Shown here piece by piece: positions 26,156 to 33,627 of a stretch of 64,000 bases of DNA. Both the position numbers and the translations under genes were made by a program. Each line of letters opens with the position of its first letter. Within the stretch, counting starts at the first letter, position 1. This stretch comes from Streptomyces litmocidini. GTDB taxonomy: Bacteria > Actinomycetota > Actinomycetes > Streptomycetales > Streptomycetaceae. Under the pieces are notes generated by a model. The model did no database searches. It saw nothing but the letters and a program-made list of their open reading frames with translations, and was not told the origin of the DNA. The stretch lies in the NCBI RefSeq assembly GCF_014649755.1, contig NZ_BMTQ01000006.1:335149-399148 (forward strand), in the 5' to 3' direction.

Positions 26156-26215
26156 TATACGCCTCCGTACATCAGGTCTGGCATCGTTGGCCTCGTCGTT
26201 ATACGCAAGCGTATA
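26156..26215. promoter_or_regulatory. Two related TetR-type operators
   Basis: TATACGCCTCCGTACA at 26156-26171 and TATACGCAAGCGTATA at 26200-26215 share the form TATACGC-nn-NCGTANA. The second is a perfect 7-2-7 inverted repeat. Their centres are 44 bp apart, about four helical turns, between the divergent TetR and DUF2867 genes. Confidence 0.65.
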
Positions 26216-26237
26216 GAACTGGGAAGGCGACAGCGCC

Positions 26238-26831
26238 ATGAAGCTCCCCGTCACCGAACACACCGCCCGGCCGTGGCGGATCCACGCCCACACCCCCGAC
26301 TTCACGGTGGAGGACGTCTGGTCCTTCCGCACTCCGGGCGCCGGGCCCGACGACTTCCCGCGCGTGCTCGCGGCGATCGCGGCCGGCGCCTCCCGGCAGT
26401 CCGGGGCGTCGGGGTTCCTGTTCGCGGTGCGCCGGAAGCTGGGCGCCCTGCTCGGCTGGGACGGCCCGGAGGCCGGCCTCGGCCCGCGCGTCCGCTCGCT
26501 GCGCGAGCGCATGCCGGAGGACCTGACGGCGACGGCGGACCCCGTCCCGGGCCCGGGCTCCTTCGTCCCGCTGTACGAGCTCCACGACGAGTGCGCCAGG
26601 GAGCTGGCGAACAAGACCGTCCACGGGGTCCTGCACCTGGGCTGGGTGGAGACCCCCGACGGCGGCCACGAACTCCGCATGGCGGTCCTGGTCAAGCCCA
26701 ACGGCCGCTCGGGCCGCCTCTACATGGCCCTGATCGCACCCTTCCGGCACCTGATCGTCTACCCGGCGATGACCCGCCAGTGGGAGACCGCCTGGCGGGA
26801 CCGGGAGCGGCTGCCCGGGCAGCACCCCTAG
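26238..26831 (+). CDS. DUF2867 family protein
   Basis: A 197-residue protein matching DUF2867 (RPWRIHAHTPDFTVEDVW near the start, then VHGVLHLGWVETPDGGHELRMAV, and IAPFRHLIVYPAMTRQWETAW at the end). The family is of unknown biochemical function and is often found next to TetR regulators. The ATG at 26238 is the only sensible start and lies just after the second operator. Probably repressed by the divergent TetR protein. Confidence 0.85.
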   Translation: MKLPVTEHTARPWRIHAHTPDFTVEDVWSFRTPGAGPDDFPRVLAAIAAGASRQSGASGFLFAVRRKLGALLGWDGPEAGLGPRVRSLRERMPEDLTATADPVPGPGSFVPLYELHDECARELANKTVHGVLHLGWVETPDGGHELRMAVLVKPNGRSGRLYMALIAPFRHLIVYPAMTRQWETAWRDRERLPGQHP

Positions 26832-26921
26832 GGAGGCCGGCCCCCCGGGGAGCCGAACCCCTCAGGGCGCAGGCGGTGTCCGGCGGACGCCGCGAGCCCG
26901 GCCCGACCGGCAGGACACCCC

Positions 26922-27611
26922 CTAGGTGTCGAGCGCCTCGCGCCACGTCCGTACCGCTTCCGGCGCGACCGGGTGGGTCCAGCCCCGGGGGCGGGCCGCG
27001 CCGCCGATGTGGAAGGCGGTGAGGCCGGCCGCGCGGAGGGTCGGGAGGTGGTCGAGGCGGAGGCCGCCGCCGACGAGGATCCGGGGTTCGTAGCCCGGTT
27101 CGCCGGTGCGGGCGGCTTCGGCGCGCAGGGTCGGCAGGCCGTCGTCGACGCCGGCCGCCGCGCCGGCCGTCAGGTAGGTGTCGAGGCCGGGCAGGTCGGC
27201 GAGGAGCTTGCGCAGGCCGTCGCGGTCGGCGGCGCGGTCGATCGCCCGGTGGAAGGTCCAGTGGCAGCCGTCGAGGACGGCGATCAGGCGCTCGACGGCC
27301 ACGAGGTCCGGTTCGCCGTCGGGGGTGAGGAAGCCGAGGACGAATTCGGTCGCGCCCGCCGCGCGGAGTTCCTCCGCGCGGCCGACCAGGGCGTCGAGGT
27401 CGCCGGCCGCGAATCCGTCGGTGAGCCGGAGCATCACGCGCAGCGGGATGTCGACGGCCGCCCGGACGGCGGCGAAGGACGCCGTGGACGGGGTGAGTCC
27501 GTCCGCCGCCATGTCGGTGACGAGTTCGAGCCGGTCTGCGCCACCGGTCTGGGCGGCGACCGCGTCTTCCTCGTCGAGGGCGATCACCTCAAGGACTGCA
27601 CGGTTGGTCAT
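26922..27611 (-). CDS. cutC: CutC family protein
   Basis: A 229-residue TIM-barrel protein of the CutC family: LEVIALDEEDAVAAQTGGADRLELV near the N-terminus, FVLGFLTPDGEPD, and TFHRAIDRAADR are typical. CutC was named for copper homeostasis, but a direct copper role is disputed, and homologues lack an obvious copper site. It sits next to copper genes here but has no CsoR box of its own. Instead a DasR-like element lies just upstream (27641-27653). The ATG at 27611 is favoured over an ATG three codons earlier. Confidence 0.85.
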   Translation of the reverse strand: MTNRAVLEVIALDEEDAVAAQTGGADRLELVTDMAADGLTPSTASFAAVRAAVDIPLRVMLRLTDGFAAGDLDALVGRAEELRAAGATEFVLGFLTPDGEPDLVAVERLIAVLDGCHWTFHRAIDRAADRDGLRKLLADLPGLDTYLTAGAAAGVDDGLPTLRAEAARTGEPGYEPRILVGGGLRLDHLPTLRAAGLTAFHIGGAARPRGWTHPVAPEAVRTWREALDT

Positions 27612-27640
27612 CGCGCCCATTCCTCCATGAATGACGGCTA

Positions 27641-27653
27641 CAGGTCTAGTCCA
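27641..27653. promoter_or_regulatory. DasR (dre)-like element upstream of cutC
   Basis: CAGGTCTAGTCCA resembles the dre consensus TGGTCTAGACCA (10 of 12 positions). It lies 30 bases upstream of the cutC start. The same TGGTC(T/C)AG core occurs at the chitinase promoter in this window. Confidence 0.45.
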
Positions 27654-27662
27654 ATGTCCAGA

Positions 27663-28640
27663 CTAGCCGTGTGCGTGCTCTCCCGCACCGTGCCCCGCCT
27701 CACCCGCCCCACTCGCGGCCGGAGCGGGCGCCCCGCCCGACGCGCCCGCCTTCACCGTGAAGGCCGCCGTGCGGACCTTCCCCTCGTGCTGGAAGTCGAG
27801 GAAGAGGCGGTACGTGCCCGCGCTGGGCGCCGTCGCCGTGAAGGAGACGTCCGGGCCGGGGCCGCCCTCGTTCGGGTGCACGTGGAGGTAGGCGAGGTCG
27901 CCGTCGCGCAGGGCGACGAGGTGCCCGTACGCGCCGAGGTACGGCTCCAGGTCGGTGACGGGCTTCCCGGCCCTGGTCACGGTGAGCTTCAGTTCGCCCG
28001 CCTTGCCCGGGTCCAGGACGCCGCCGAGCCGGACCTGGTAGCCGTCGACGTTCGCGGTGGGGGCGACGGCGGGCAGCGGCTTCGGCGCGTACGCGCCCGG
28101 GACGGCGAGGTCGGCGCCGAGCGTGACGCCCCGCGCGCCCTTCGCCGCCGGCTTGAAGTCGGCGAAGGCCTTGTAGCCGCCGGCGGCCGGCAGGTCCGCG
28201 TCCACCGACCAGGTGCCGTCGGCGGCCCTCACCGGGTGCAGGTGGCGGAAGGTGTTGAGGTCGCGCGAGGCGACGATGAAGTGCAGCTCCTTGCCGTGCT
28301 CGGTGGCGAAGGCGGTGACCTTCCTGCCGGCCGCGTCCTTGATGGAGAACTTCAGGGTGCTGCGGCCGGCGGCGGGGGTGGGGGTCTCCAGGGCGAGGGT
28401 GTAGCCGTCCTGGGAGACCTGGAGGCCGCCGGGGAGGTCCGGGGCCGGGGCGGCGGCGCCTTCCTCGTGGCCCGCGTGCCCGTCGCCCCCCTCCTTCTGC
28501 GGGTCCTGGGCCGCGTGGCCCGCGTGCTCGGTCCTCTTCGGCTCCTCGACGGGGCCGACCCCCTTGCCGACCCCGTACGCGGTCCCGAAGGTCGCGGCGA
28601 GCGCGGCGGCAAAGGCAGTGATCTTCACTCCGGTGTTCAT
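27663..28640 (-). CDS. Secreted or membrane-anchored His-rich protein, CsoR-box controlled
   Basis: A 325-residue protein with an N-terminal hydrophobic segment (VKITAFAAALAATFGTAYGV) serving as signal or anchor. A His-rich linker follows (EHAGHAAQ, GDGHAGHEEG), then two beta-rich repeats with HFIVASRDLNTFRHLHP and YLHVHPNEGGPG, and a His-rich tail (GHGAGEHAHG). The clustered His residues suggest extracellular copper binding. A CsoR-type box lies 57-73 bases upstream between a TTGACT and a TATGGT hexamer. The gene is divergent from copZ-copA. I do not recognise an enzyme activity. Confidence 0.8.
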   Translation of the reverse strand: MNTGVKITAFAAALAATFGTAYGVGKGVGPVEEPKRTEHAGHAAQDPQKEGGDGHAGHEEGAAAPAPDLPGGLQVSQDGYTLALETPTPAAGRSTLKFSIKDAAGRKVTAFATEHGKELHFIVASRDLNTFRHLHPVRAADGTWSVDADLPAAGGYKAFADFKPAAKGARGVTLGADLAVPGAYAPKPLPAVAPTANVDGYQVRLGGVLDPGKAGELKLTVTRAGKPVTDLEPYLGAYGHLVALRDGDLAYLHVHPNEGGPGPDVSFTATAPSAGTYRLFLDFQHEGKVRTAAFTVKAGASGGAPAPAASGAGEAGHGAGEHAHG

Positions 28641-28696
28641 GACTGCTCTCCCGTACGTGGGTGGCGCGGGCATTCGTGCGCCCGATGCACTTCACC

Positions 28697-28713
28697 ATAC
28701 CCCTGGGGGGTAT
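28697..28713. promoter_or_regulatory. CsoR box 1 (His-rich secreted protein promoter)
   Basis: ATACCCCTGGGGGGTAT is a 17-bp near-palindrome matching the CsoR type ATACCC-n-GGGTAT. On the minus strand it fills the spacer between TTGACT and TATGGT hexamers, so bound repressor would block RNA polymerase. Confidence 0.85.
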
Positions 28714-28744
28714 CAAGTCAAGTCGTCTTCCGCGCTTGCGCCGG

Positions 28745-28761
28745 ATACCACCGGGGGGTAT
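28745..28761. promoter_or_regulatory. CsoR box 2 (copZ-copA promoter)
   Basis: ATACCACCGGGGGGTAT overlaps the spacer between TTGCGC (28736-28741) and TATACA (28759-28764), spaced 17 bp. This is a good candidate promoter reading into copZ. Confidence 0.85.
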
Positions 28762-28779
28762 ACATGGACACACGACCGG

Positions 28780-28796
28780 ATACCCCCTGAGGGTAT
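28780..28796. promoter_or_regulatory. CsoR box 3 (copZ leader)
   Basis: ATACCCCCTGAGGGTAT lies just downstream of the predicted copZ start of transcription and 30 bases before its ATG, giving a second operator in the leader. Confidence 0.8.
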
Positions 28797-28826
28797 CGCC
28801 GAGAGGAACCGACCGAGGAGGAAGCC

Positions 28827-29114
28827 ATGGGCTCCTGCTGCACCCCCGACAACAGCTGCTCGACCAACTCCGGCGAGGCGACCGCCGTCGCGGTCGCCGA
28901 CAGCACCGTCACCGTCTACGCCGTCTCCGGCATGACGTGCGGCCACTGCAAGAGCGCGATCACCAAGTCCGTCAGCGCCCTCGACGGGGTCATCTCCGTC
29001 GACGTCGACGTCGACGGCGGCCTGGTGACCGTGACCACCGGCGGCGAGCCCGACGACGCCGCGGTCACCGCGGCCGTCGACGACGCGGGCTACGAGCTGA
29101 CCGGTCGGGCCTGA
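28827..29114 (+). CDS. copZ: Copper chaperone CopZ-like (HMA domain)
   Basis: A 95-residue cytosolic metallochaperone. The first 30 residues are an extension with a CC and an NSC, which may add copper ligands. The HMA domain follows, with the copper-binding MTCGHC motif near residue 37 and a ferredoxin-like fold. It should deliver Cu(I) to the CopA pump encoded next. An ATG preceded by GAGGAGGAAG defines the start. Two CsoR boxes precede the gene. Confidence 0.92.
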   Translation: MGSCCTPDNSCSTNSGEATAVAVADSTVTVYAVSGMTCGHCKSAITKSVSALDGVISVDVDVDGGLVTVTTGGEPDDAAVTAAVDDAGYELTGRA

Positions 29115-29273
29115 TCCGCCGCCGGGCAGACCGGCACCCCGCCGGCGTCCCCCGTCCCGGTACCCGACGGTCCGCCCGGCAGCGGACACCGCCCGCACCA
29201 CCCCGGCCGCCGGGGTCCGCCCCTCACGCACGGACCCCGGCCCCCGAACCCCGCTACACCCGAGGAGCAGGAA

Positions 29274-31538
29274 ATGACCACGACCACTCCGGGCACCGCC
29301 CAGGTCGAGCTCGCCATCGGCGGCATGACCTGCGCCTCGTGCGCGGCCCGCATCGAGAAGAAGCTCAACCGCATGGACGGGGTCGAGGCCACCGTCAACT
29401 ACGCCACCGAGAAGGCGAAGGTCACCTTCGACGCCGACGTCGACGTCGCCGACCTGATCGCCACCGTCGAGGCCACCGGCTACACCGCCAAGGAGCCCGA
29501 GGCGCCGAAGGCCGACGCCCCCGGCGAGCACGGCCCCACCGACGAGGAGAAGGCCGACGAGGAGCTGCGGCCGCTGAAGCAGCGACTGATCACCGCCGTC
29601 TCGCTCGCCGTGCCCGTCATCGCGATGGCGATGGTCCCGGCCCTCCAGATCGAGTACTGGCAGTGGCTGAGCCTCACGCTCGCCGCCCCGGTCGTCGTCT
29701 ACGCCGCCTGGCCGTTCCACCGGGCCGCCTGGACCAACGCCCGGCACGGCGCGGCCACCATGGACACCCTGATCTCGGTCGGCACGATCGCCGCGTTCCT
29801 GTGGTCGCTGTGGGCGCTGTTCTTCGGCACGGCCGGCACCCCGGGGATGACGCACCCCTTCGAGTTCACGATCGCCCGCACCGACGGCGCCGGGAACATC
29901 TACCTGGAGGCCGCGGCCGGCGTCACCGCCTTCATCCTGGCCGGCCGGTACTTCGAGGCCCGTTCGAAGCGCAAGGCGGGCGCCGCGCTCAAGGCGCTGA
30001 TGCAGCTGGGCGCCAAGGAAGTGACCGTTCTGAAGAACGGCCGCGAGGTCACCGTGCCGACCGCCGAACTCCAGGTCGGGGACCGCTTCCTGGTCCGCCC
30101 CGGCGAGAAGATCGCCACCGACGGCACCGTCGTCGAGGGCTCCTCCGCGGTCGACGCCTCGATGCTGACCGGCGAGTCCGTGCCGGTCGAGGTCGGGGTC
30201 GGCGACTCCGTCACCGGCGCCACCCTGAACGCCGGCGGCCGCCTGGTCGTCGAGGCCACCCGCGTCGGCTCCGACACCCAGCTCGCCCGCATGGCGAAGC
30301 TCGTCGAGGACGCGCAGAACGGCAAGGCCGCCGCCCAGCGCCTCGCCGACAAGATCTCGGCCGTCTTCGTGCCGGTCGTCATCGCCCTCGCCCTCGGCAC
30401 CCTCGGCTTCTGGCTGGGTACGGGACAGGGGCTGACCGCCGCGTTCACCGCCGCCGTCGCCGTCCTGATCATCGCCTGCCCCTGCGCCCTCGGCCTGGCC
30501 ACCCCGACCGCCCTCATGGTCGGCACCGGCCGCGGCGCCCAGCTCGGCATCCTCATCAAGGGCCCCGAGGTCCTGGAGACCACCCGCCGCGTCGACACGA
30601 TCGTCCTCGACAAGACCGGCACCGTCACCACCGGCCGCATGACCCTCATCGAGGTCCACACCGCCGAGGGCACCGACGAGACCGACGTCCTGCGCCTGGC
30701 CGGCGCCCTGGAGCACTCCTCCGAGCACCCCATCGCCCAGGCCGTCGCCACCGGCGCCGCCGCCAAGGTCGGCACCCTGCCCACCCCCGAGGACTTCGCC
30801 AACGTCCCCGGTCTCGGCGTCCAGGGCGTCGTCGAGGGCCACGCCGTCCTCGTCGGCCGCGAGAAGCTGCTCGAGGAGTGGGCGATGGAGCTGCCCGCCG
30901 GGCTCAAGTCCGCGAAGGACGAGGCCGAGAGGGCCGGCAAGACGGCCATCGCGGTCGCCTGGGACGGGAAGGCCCGCGCGGTCCTGGAGGTCGCCGACGC
31001 CGTCAAGGACACCAGCGCCGAGGCCATCAGGCGGCTCCGCGCGCTCGGCCTGACGCCGATCCTGCTCACCGGCGACAACAAGGCGGTCGCCGAGGCCGTC
31101 GCCGGCGAGGTCGGCATCGACGAGGTCATCGCGGAGGTCATGCCGCAGGACAAGGTCGACGTGGTCAAGCGCCTCCAGGGCGAGGGCCGTTCGGTCGCCA
31201 TGGTCGGCGACGGCGTGAACGACGCCGCCGCGCTCGCCCAGGCCGACCTGGGGCTCGCGATGGGCACGGGCACGGACGCCGCCATCGAGGCCGGCGACCT
31301 GACCCTCGTCCGGGGGGACCTGCGGGCCGCGGCCGACGCGATCCGGCTCTCCCGCAAGACCCTCGGCACCATCCGCTCCAACCTCTTCTGGGCCTTCGCC
31401 TACAACGTGGCCGCCCTGCCGCTCGCCGCGGCCGGACTGCTCAACCCGATGATCGCGGGCGCCGCCATGGCCTTCTCCTCGGTCTTCGTGGTCGGCAACA
31501 GCCTCCGCCTGCGGGGCTTCCAGGCCGCCGACCGCTGA
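29274..31538 (+). CDS. copA: Copper-exporting P1B-type ATPase CopA
   Basis: A 754-residue copper exporter of the cytoplasmic membrane. Residues 10-75 form an HMA domain with GMTCASC (Cys 20 and 23). The actuator carries TGES, the transmembrane metal site is CPC at about residues 402-404, the phosphorylated Asp lies in DKTGT near 446, and the HP locus in SSEHPIAQA and GDGVNDAAAL are intact. It receives Cu(I) from CopZ and pumps it out. A 159 bp gap without a clear promoter separates it from copZ, so co-transcription from the CsoR-controlled promoter is likely. The regulator gene follows. Confidence 0.95.
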   Translation: MTTTTPGTAQVELAIGGMTCASCAARIEKKLNRMDGVEATVNYATEKAKVTFDADVDVADLIATVEATGYTAKEPEAPKADAPGEHGPTDEEKADEELRPLKQRLITAVSLAVPVIAMAMVPALQIEYWQWLSLTLAAPVVVYAAWPFHRAAWTNARHGAATMDTLISVGTIAAFLWSLWALFFGTAGTPGMTHPFEFTIARTDGAGNIYLEAAAGVTAFILAGRYFEARSKRKAGAALKALMQLGAKEVTVLKNGREVTVPTAELQVGDRFLVRPGEKIATDGTVVEGSSAVDASMLTGESVPVEVGVGDSVTGATLNAGGRLVVEATRVGSDTQLARMAKLVEDAQNGKAAAQRLADKISAVFVPVVIALALGTLGFWLGTGQGLTAAFTAAVAVLIIACPCALGLATPTALMVGTGRGAQLGILIKGPEVLETTRRVDTIVLDKTGTVTTGRMTLIEVHTAEGTDETDVLRLAGALEHSSEHPIAQAVATGAAAKVGTLPTPEDFANVPGLGVQGVVEGHAVLVGREKLLEEWAMELPAGLKSAKDEAERAGKTAIAVAWDGKARAVLEVADAVKDTSAEAIRRLRALGLTPILLTGDNKAVAEAVAGEVGIDEVIAEVMPQDKVDVVKRLQGEGRSVAMVGDGVNDAAALAQADLGLAMGTGTDAAIEAGDLTLVRGDLRAAADAIRLSRKTLGTIRSNLFWAFAYNVAALPLAAAGLLNPMIAGAAMAFSSVFVVGNSLRLRGFQAADR

Positions 31539-31579
31539 TCATCCCGCCCTGTGAACCCCTGATCCCCGAGGAGCCCGTC

Positions 31580-31861
31580 GTGGCCGGTTACGGACAGCAC
31601 AAGGAAGACATCATCAGACGGCTGAGGCGCATCGAGGGCCAGGTCAGGGGGGTGCAGCGGATGGTGGACGAGGACGTCTACTGCATCGACGTCCTCACCC
31701 AGGTCTCCGCCATCAACGCGGCCCTCCAGTCCTGCGCGGTGGCCCTCCTGGACGAGCACCTGAGCTGCTGCGTCACGGAGGCCATCGCCCAGGGCGGGGA
31801 CCAGGCGAAGGTGAAGGTGGGCGAGGCGTCCAAGGCCATCGCCCGCCTCATCCGGACCTGA
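31580..31861 (+). CDS. csoR: Copper-sensing repressor CsoR
   Basis: A 93-residue all-helical CsoR/RcnR-family repressor. Cys35, His60 and Cys64 reproduce the Cys-x24-His-x3-Cys copper site of mycobacterial CsoR. The N-terminal helix (IIRRLRRIEGQVRGVQRMV) supplies DNA-contacting Arg residues. GTG 31580 has GAGGAG upstream. It lies 41 bases after copA. With Cu(I) bound it should release the four ATACCC/GGGTAT boxes in the window. Confidence 0.93.
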   Translation: MAGYGQHKEDIIRRLRRIEGQVRGVQRMVDEDVYCIDVLTQVSAINAALQSCAVALLDEHLSCCVTEAIAQGGDQAKVKVGEASKAIARLIRT

Positions 31862-31891
31862 AGGATCCACGGACGGACACGCGGACGGACA

Positions 31892-32047
31892 TCAACCGCC
31901 CTTGCGCGAAGGGCAGTCGGCGGACAGCGTGAGACTCAGCCGGAGGCAGAGTCCGAGCAGCTGACGGAGGAGCACCAGCTCCACCGAACCGGGGAGACCG
32001 GAGTCGCAGGCCTTCGCGCAGGGGCGGTTCTTCATGAGGGTCGACAT
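31892..32047 (-). CDS. 51-residue Cys-containing protein behind a CsoR box (not routinely callable)
   Basis: A short frame starting at ATG 32047 gives MSTLMKNRPCAKACDSGLPG, then a Leu-rich stretch (SVELVLLRQLLGLCLRLSL) and ends ADCPSRKGG. Four Cys (10, 14, 34, 45) include a CAKAC pair that could hold Cu(I). About 43 of 50 third positions are G or C, as in real genes here. A CsoR-type box lies 10-26 bases upstream and a TACAAT -10-like hexamer 7-12 bases upstream, which would make the message leaderless. A second in-frame ATG is at 32035. I know of no named family. A small copper buffer or sensor peptide is my inference. Confidence 0.6.
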   Translation of the reverse strand: MSTLMKNRPCAKACDSGLPGSVELVLLRQLLGLCLRLSLTLSADCPSRKGG

Positions 32048-32056
32048 CCCGCCATT

Positions 32057-32073
32057 GTACCCCTGGGGGGTAT
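32057..32073. promoter_or_regulatory. CsoR box 4
   Basis: GTACCCCTGGGGGGTAT matches box 1 in 16 of 17 positions. It lies between the short Cys-containing ORF on the minus strand and the BlaI-family gene on the plus strand, and could control either. Confidence 0.8.
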
Positions 32074-32130
32074 ACCTGGCGCGGGGAAGCGGCCCGTACG
32101 ATGACAGGCCCTAGGGGGGAGGGGATGCGC

Positions 32131-32565
32131 GTGCGCCGGCTGGGAGAGCTGGAGGCCGAGATCATGGACCGGCTGTGGGCATGGCAGCGGCCCGCCACGG
32201 TCCGCGAGATCGTCGACGACATCAACCGGGGCCGCCGGGTCGCCTACACGACGGTGATGACGGTGGCGGACATCCTGCACCGCAAGGGCTGGCTCCGGCG
32301 CGAGAAGTCCGGACGGGCCTGGCTGTACGAGCCGGTCCGCGGGCGCGAGGAGTACACGGCGGGCCTGATGCGGGACGCCCTCGGCGACAGCCAGGACCGC
32401 CCCGCCGCCCTCCTCCGCTTCGTCGAGGTCATCTCGGACGAGGACATGGCCGCCCTGGACGCGGCCCTCCGCGCCGCCCGCGGCGACCAGGACCCGCAGG
32501 CCCTCCGCGACGCCCGGAGCGAGGACCCGGCCGCCCCGGGCGGCCGGACCGGAGGCCACGCGTGA
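32131..32565 (+). CDS. BlaI/MecI/CopY-family repressor
   Basis: A 144-residue winged-helix regulator: LGELEAEIMDRLWAWQRPAT, IVDDINRGRRVAYTTVMTV (recognition region) and HRKGWLRREKSGRAWLYEP are typical. It should bind DNA as a dimer and be inactivated by cleavage, usually by the neighbouring M56 peptidase. The GTG at 32131 has GGAGG eight bases upstream. The ATG at 32125 is too close to it. The C-terminus ends in GGRTGGHA, copied again in the minicistron that follows. Its location beside a CsoR box hints at copper or envelope stress, which is inference. Confidence 0.87.
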   Translation: MRRLGELEAEIMDRLWAWQRPATVREIVDDINRGRRVAYTTVMTVADILHRKGWLRREKSGRAWLYEPVRGREEYTAGLMRDALGDSQDRPAALLRFVEVISDEDMAALDAALRAARGDQDPQALRDARSEDPAAPGGRTGGHA

Positions 32566-32597
32566 ACCGGCCCGTCCCCACCGGAGGTCACGCGTGA
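32562..32597 (+). other. 11-codon minicistron from duplication of the BlaI-M56 junction
   Basis: GTG at 32562 overlaps the BlaI stop, and the TGA at 32595-32597 overlaps the GTG of the peptidase. The block ACCGGAGG(C/T)CACGCGTGAACC occurs twice, 32 bases apart. The minicistron peptide ends TGGHA like the repressor. This matches the arrangement between the two FecCD permeases. Confidence 0.6.
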
Positions 32598-33511
32598 ACC
32601 ACCACCTTCTCGTCCCGCTCGGGCTCGCCCTCCTCACCGGCTTCGTCGTGCCCTGGCTGGTGGCCCGGGCCCGGTGGGCCCAGCAGGTGCCCCGGCTCGC
32701 CCTCGGCGTCTGGGCCGCGTGCGGCACCGGCTTCGCGGCGGCCTCCGCGCTGCTGCCCGCCCAGCTGGTCCTGTCGAGCGCCGACAGCCACCGTCTGGCC
32801 GACATGATGTTCGGGCTCCGGCTCCCCACCCTCGACCAGCTCCTGCACCTCGACGGGCGCGAACGGTTCGCCCTGTGCCTCTCGCTCCTCGTCCTGTCGG
32901 CGCCCACCGCCGCGTTCGTGCGCCGCCTCGCCAGGGCCCGGCGGATGCGGTCCCGGCACGCGGGGGTGCTGCGGCTCGTCGGCCGCTACGACCCCGCGCT
33001 GCGGGCCACCGTCCTCGACGACGAACGGCCCGCCGTCTACTGCCTTCCGGGCCGTTCGCGCCGGGTCGTCGTCTCCTCCGGCGCGGTGCACGCCCTGACG
33101 CCCGCCCAGCTCGCGGCGGCCCTCGCGCACGAGCGGGCGCACATCGCGGGCCGGCACCACCTGCTCGTCGCGGCGGCGGAGTCCTTCGCCGCCGTCTTCC
33201 CGCACCTCCCGCTCGCGCGCCACGGCGGGTCCGCCGTACCCCTGCTGCTCGAAATGGCCGCGGACGACCGGGCGTTGCGCCGCTGCACGCGGGACGCGCT
33301 GGCGACGGCCCTGTACGCGCTGGCCTCGGGGCGGGCGCCGCGGTCCGCGTTCGCGGCGGGCGGCCCCTCGGCGGCGCTGCGGATGCGGCGCATCCTCACC
33401 CCGTACAGCGCGGGCCACCCCGTGCTGTACGGGGTGCTGACGATCACGGCGGCGGGCCTCGCGATGGCCCCTCTGATCATCGCGTGCTGCTCGTTCCCGG
33501 GTAATACGTGA
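32594..33511 (+). CDS. M56-family membrane metallopeptidase (BlaR1/MecR1-like)
   Basis: A 305-residue membrane zinc protease. The catalytic HExxH is in AALAHERAHIAGRHH near residues 177-181, between predicted transmembrane helices (residues 5-25, 35-60, 95-110 and near the C-terminus). It lacks the extracellular penicillin-binding sensor domain of BlaR1, as usual for actinobacterial M56 proteins. With the adjacent BlaI-type repressor it forms a probable signal-responsive pair in which the protease cleaves the repressor. GTG 32594 is coupled to the minicistron stop. Confidence 0.88.
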   Translation: MNHHLLVPLGLALLTGFVVPWLVARARWAQQVPRLALGVWAACGTGFAAASALLPAQLVLSSADSHRLADMMFGLRLPTLDQLLHLDGRERFALCLSLLVLSAPTAAFVRRLARARRMRSRHAGVLRLVGRYDPALRATVLDDERPAVYCLPGRSRRVVVSSGAVHALTPAQLAAALAHERAHIAGRHHLLVAAAESFAAVFPHLPLARHGGSAVPLLLEMAADDRALRRCTRDALATALYALASGRAPRSAFAAGGPSAALRMRRILTPYSAGHPVLYGVLTITAAGLAMAPLIIACCSFPGNT

Positions 33512-33627
33512 ACACCGTTATTTACTAAGCGAATTCGTAGATTTCGCATCGGTCACGGATCGTGGAATACGCCGCTATTGTGGGTACGTTGGGGCTCGGA
33601 CTCGGCACGTCGAAGGGTGCACAACCA

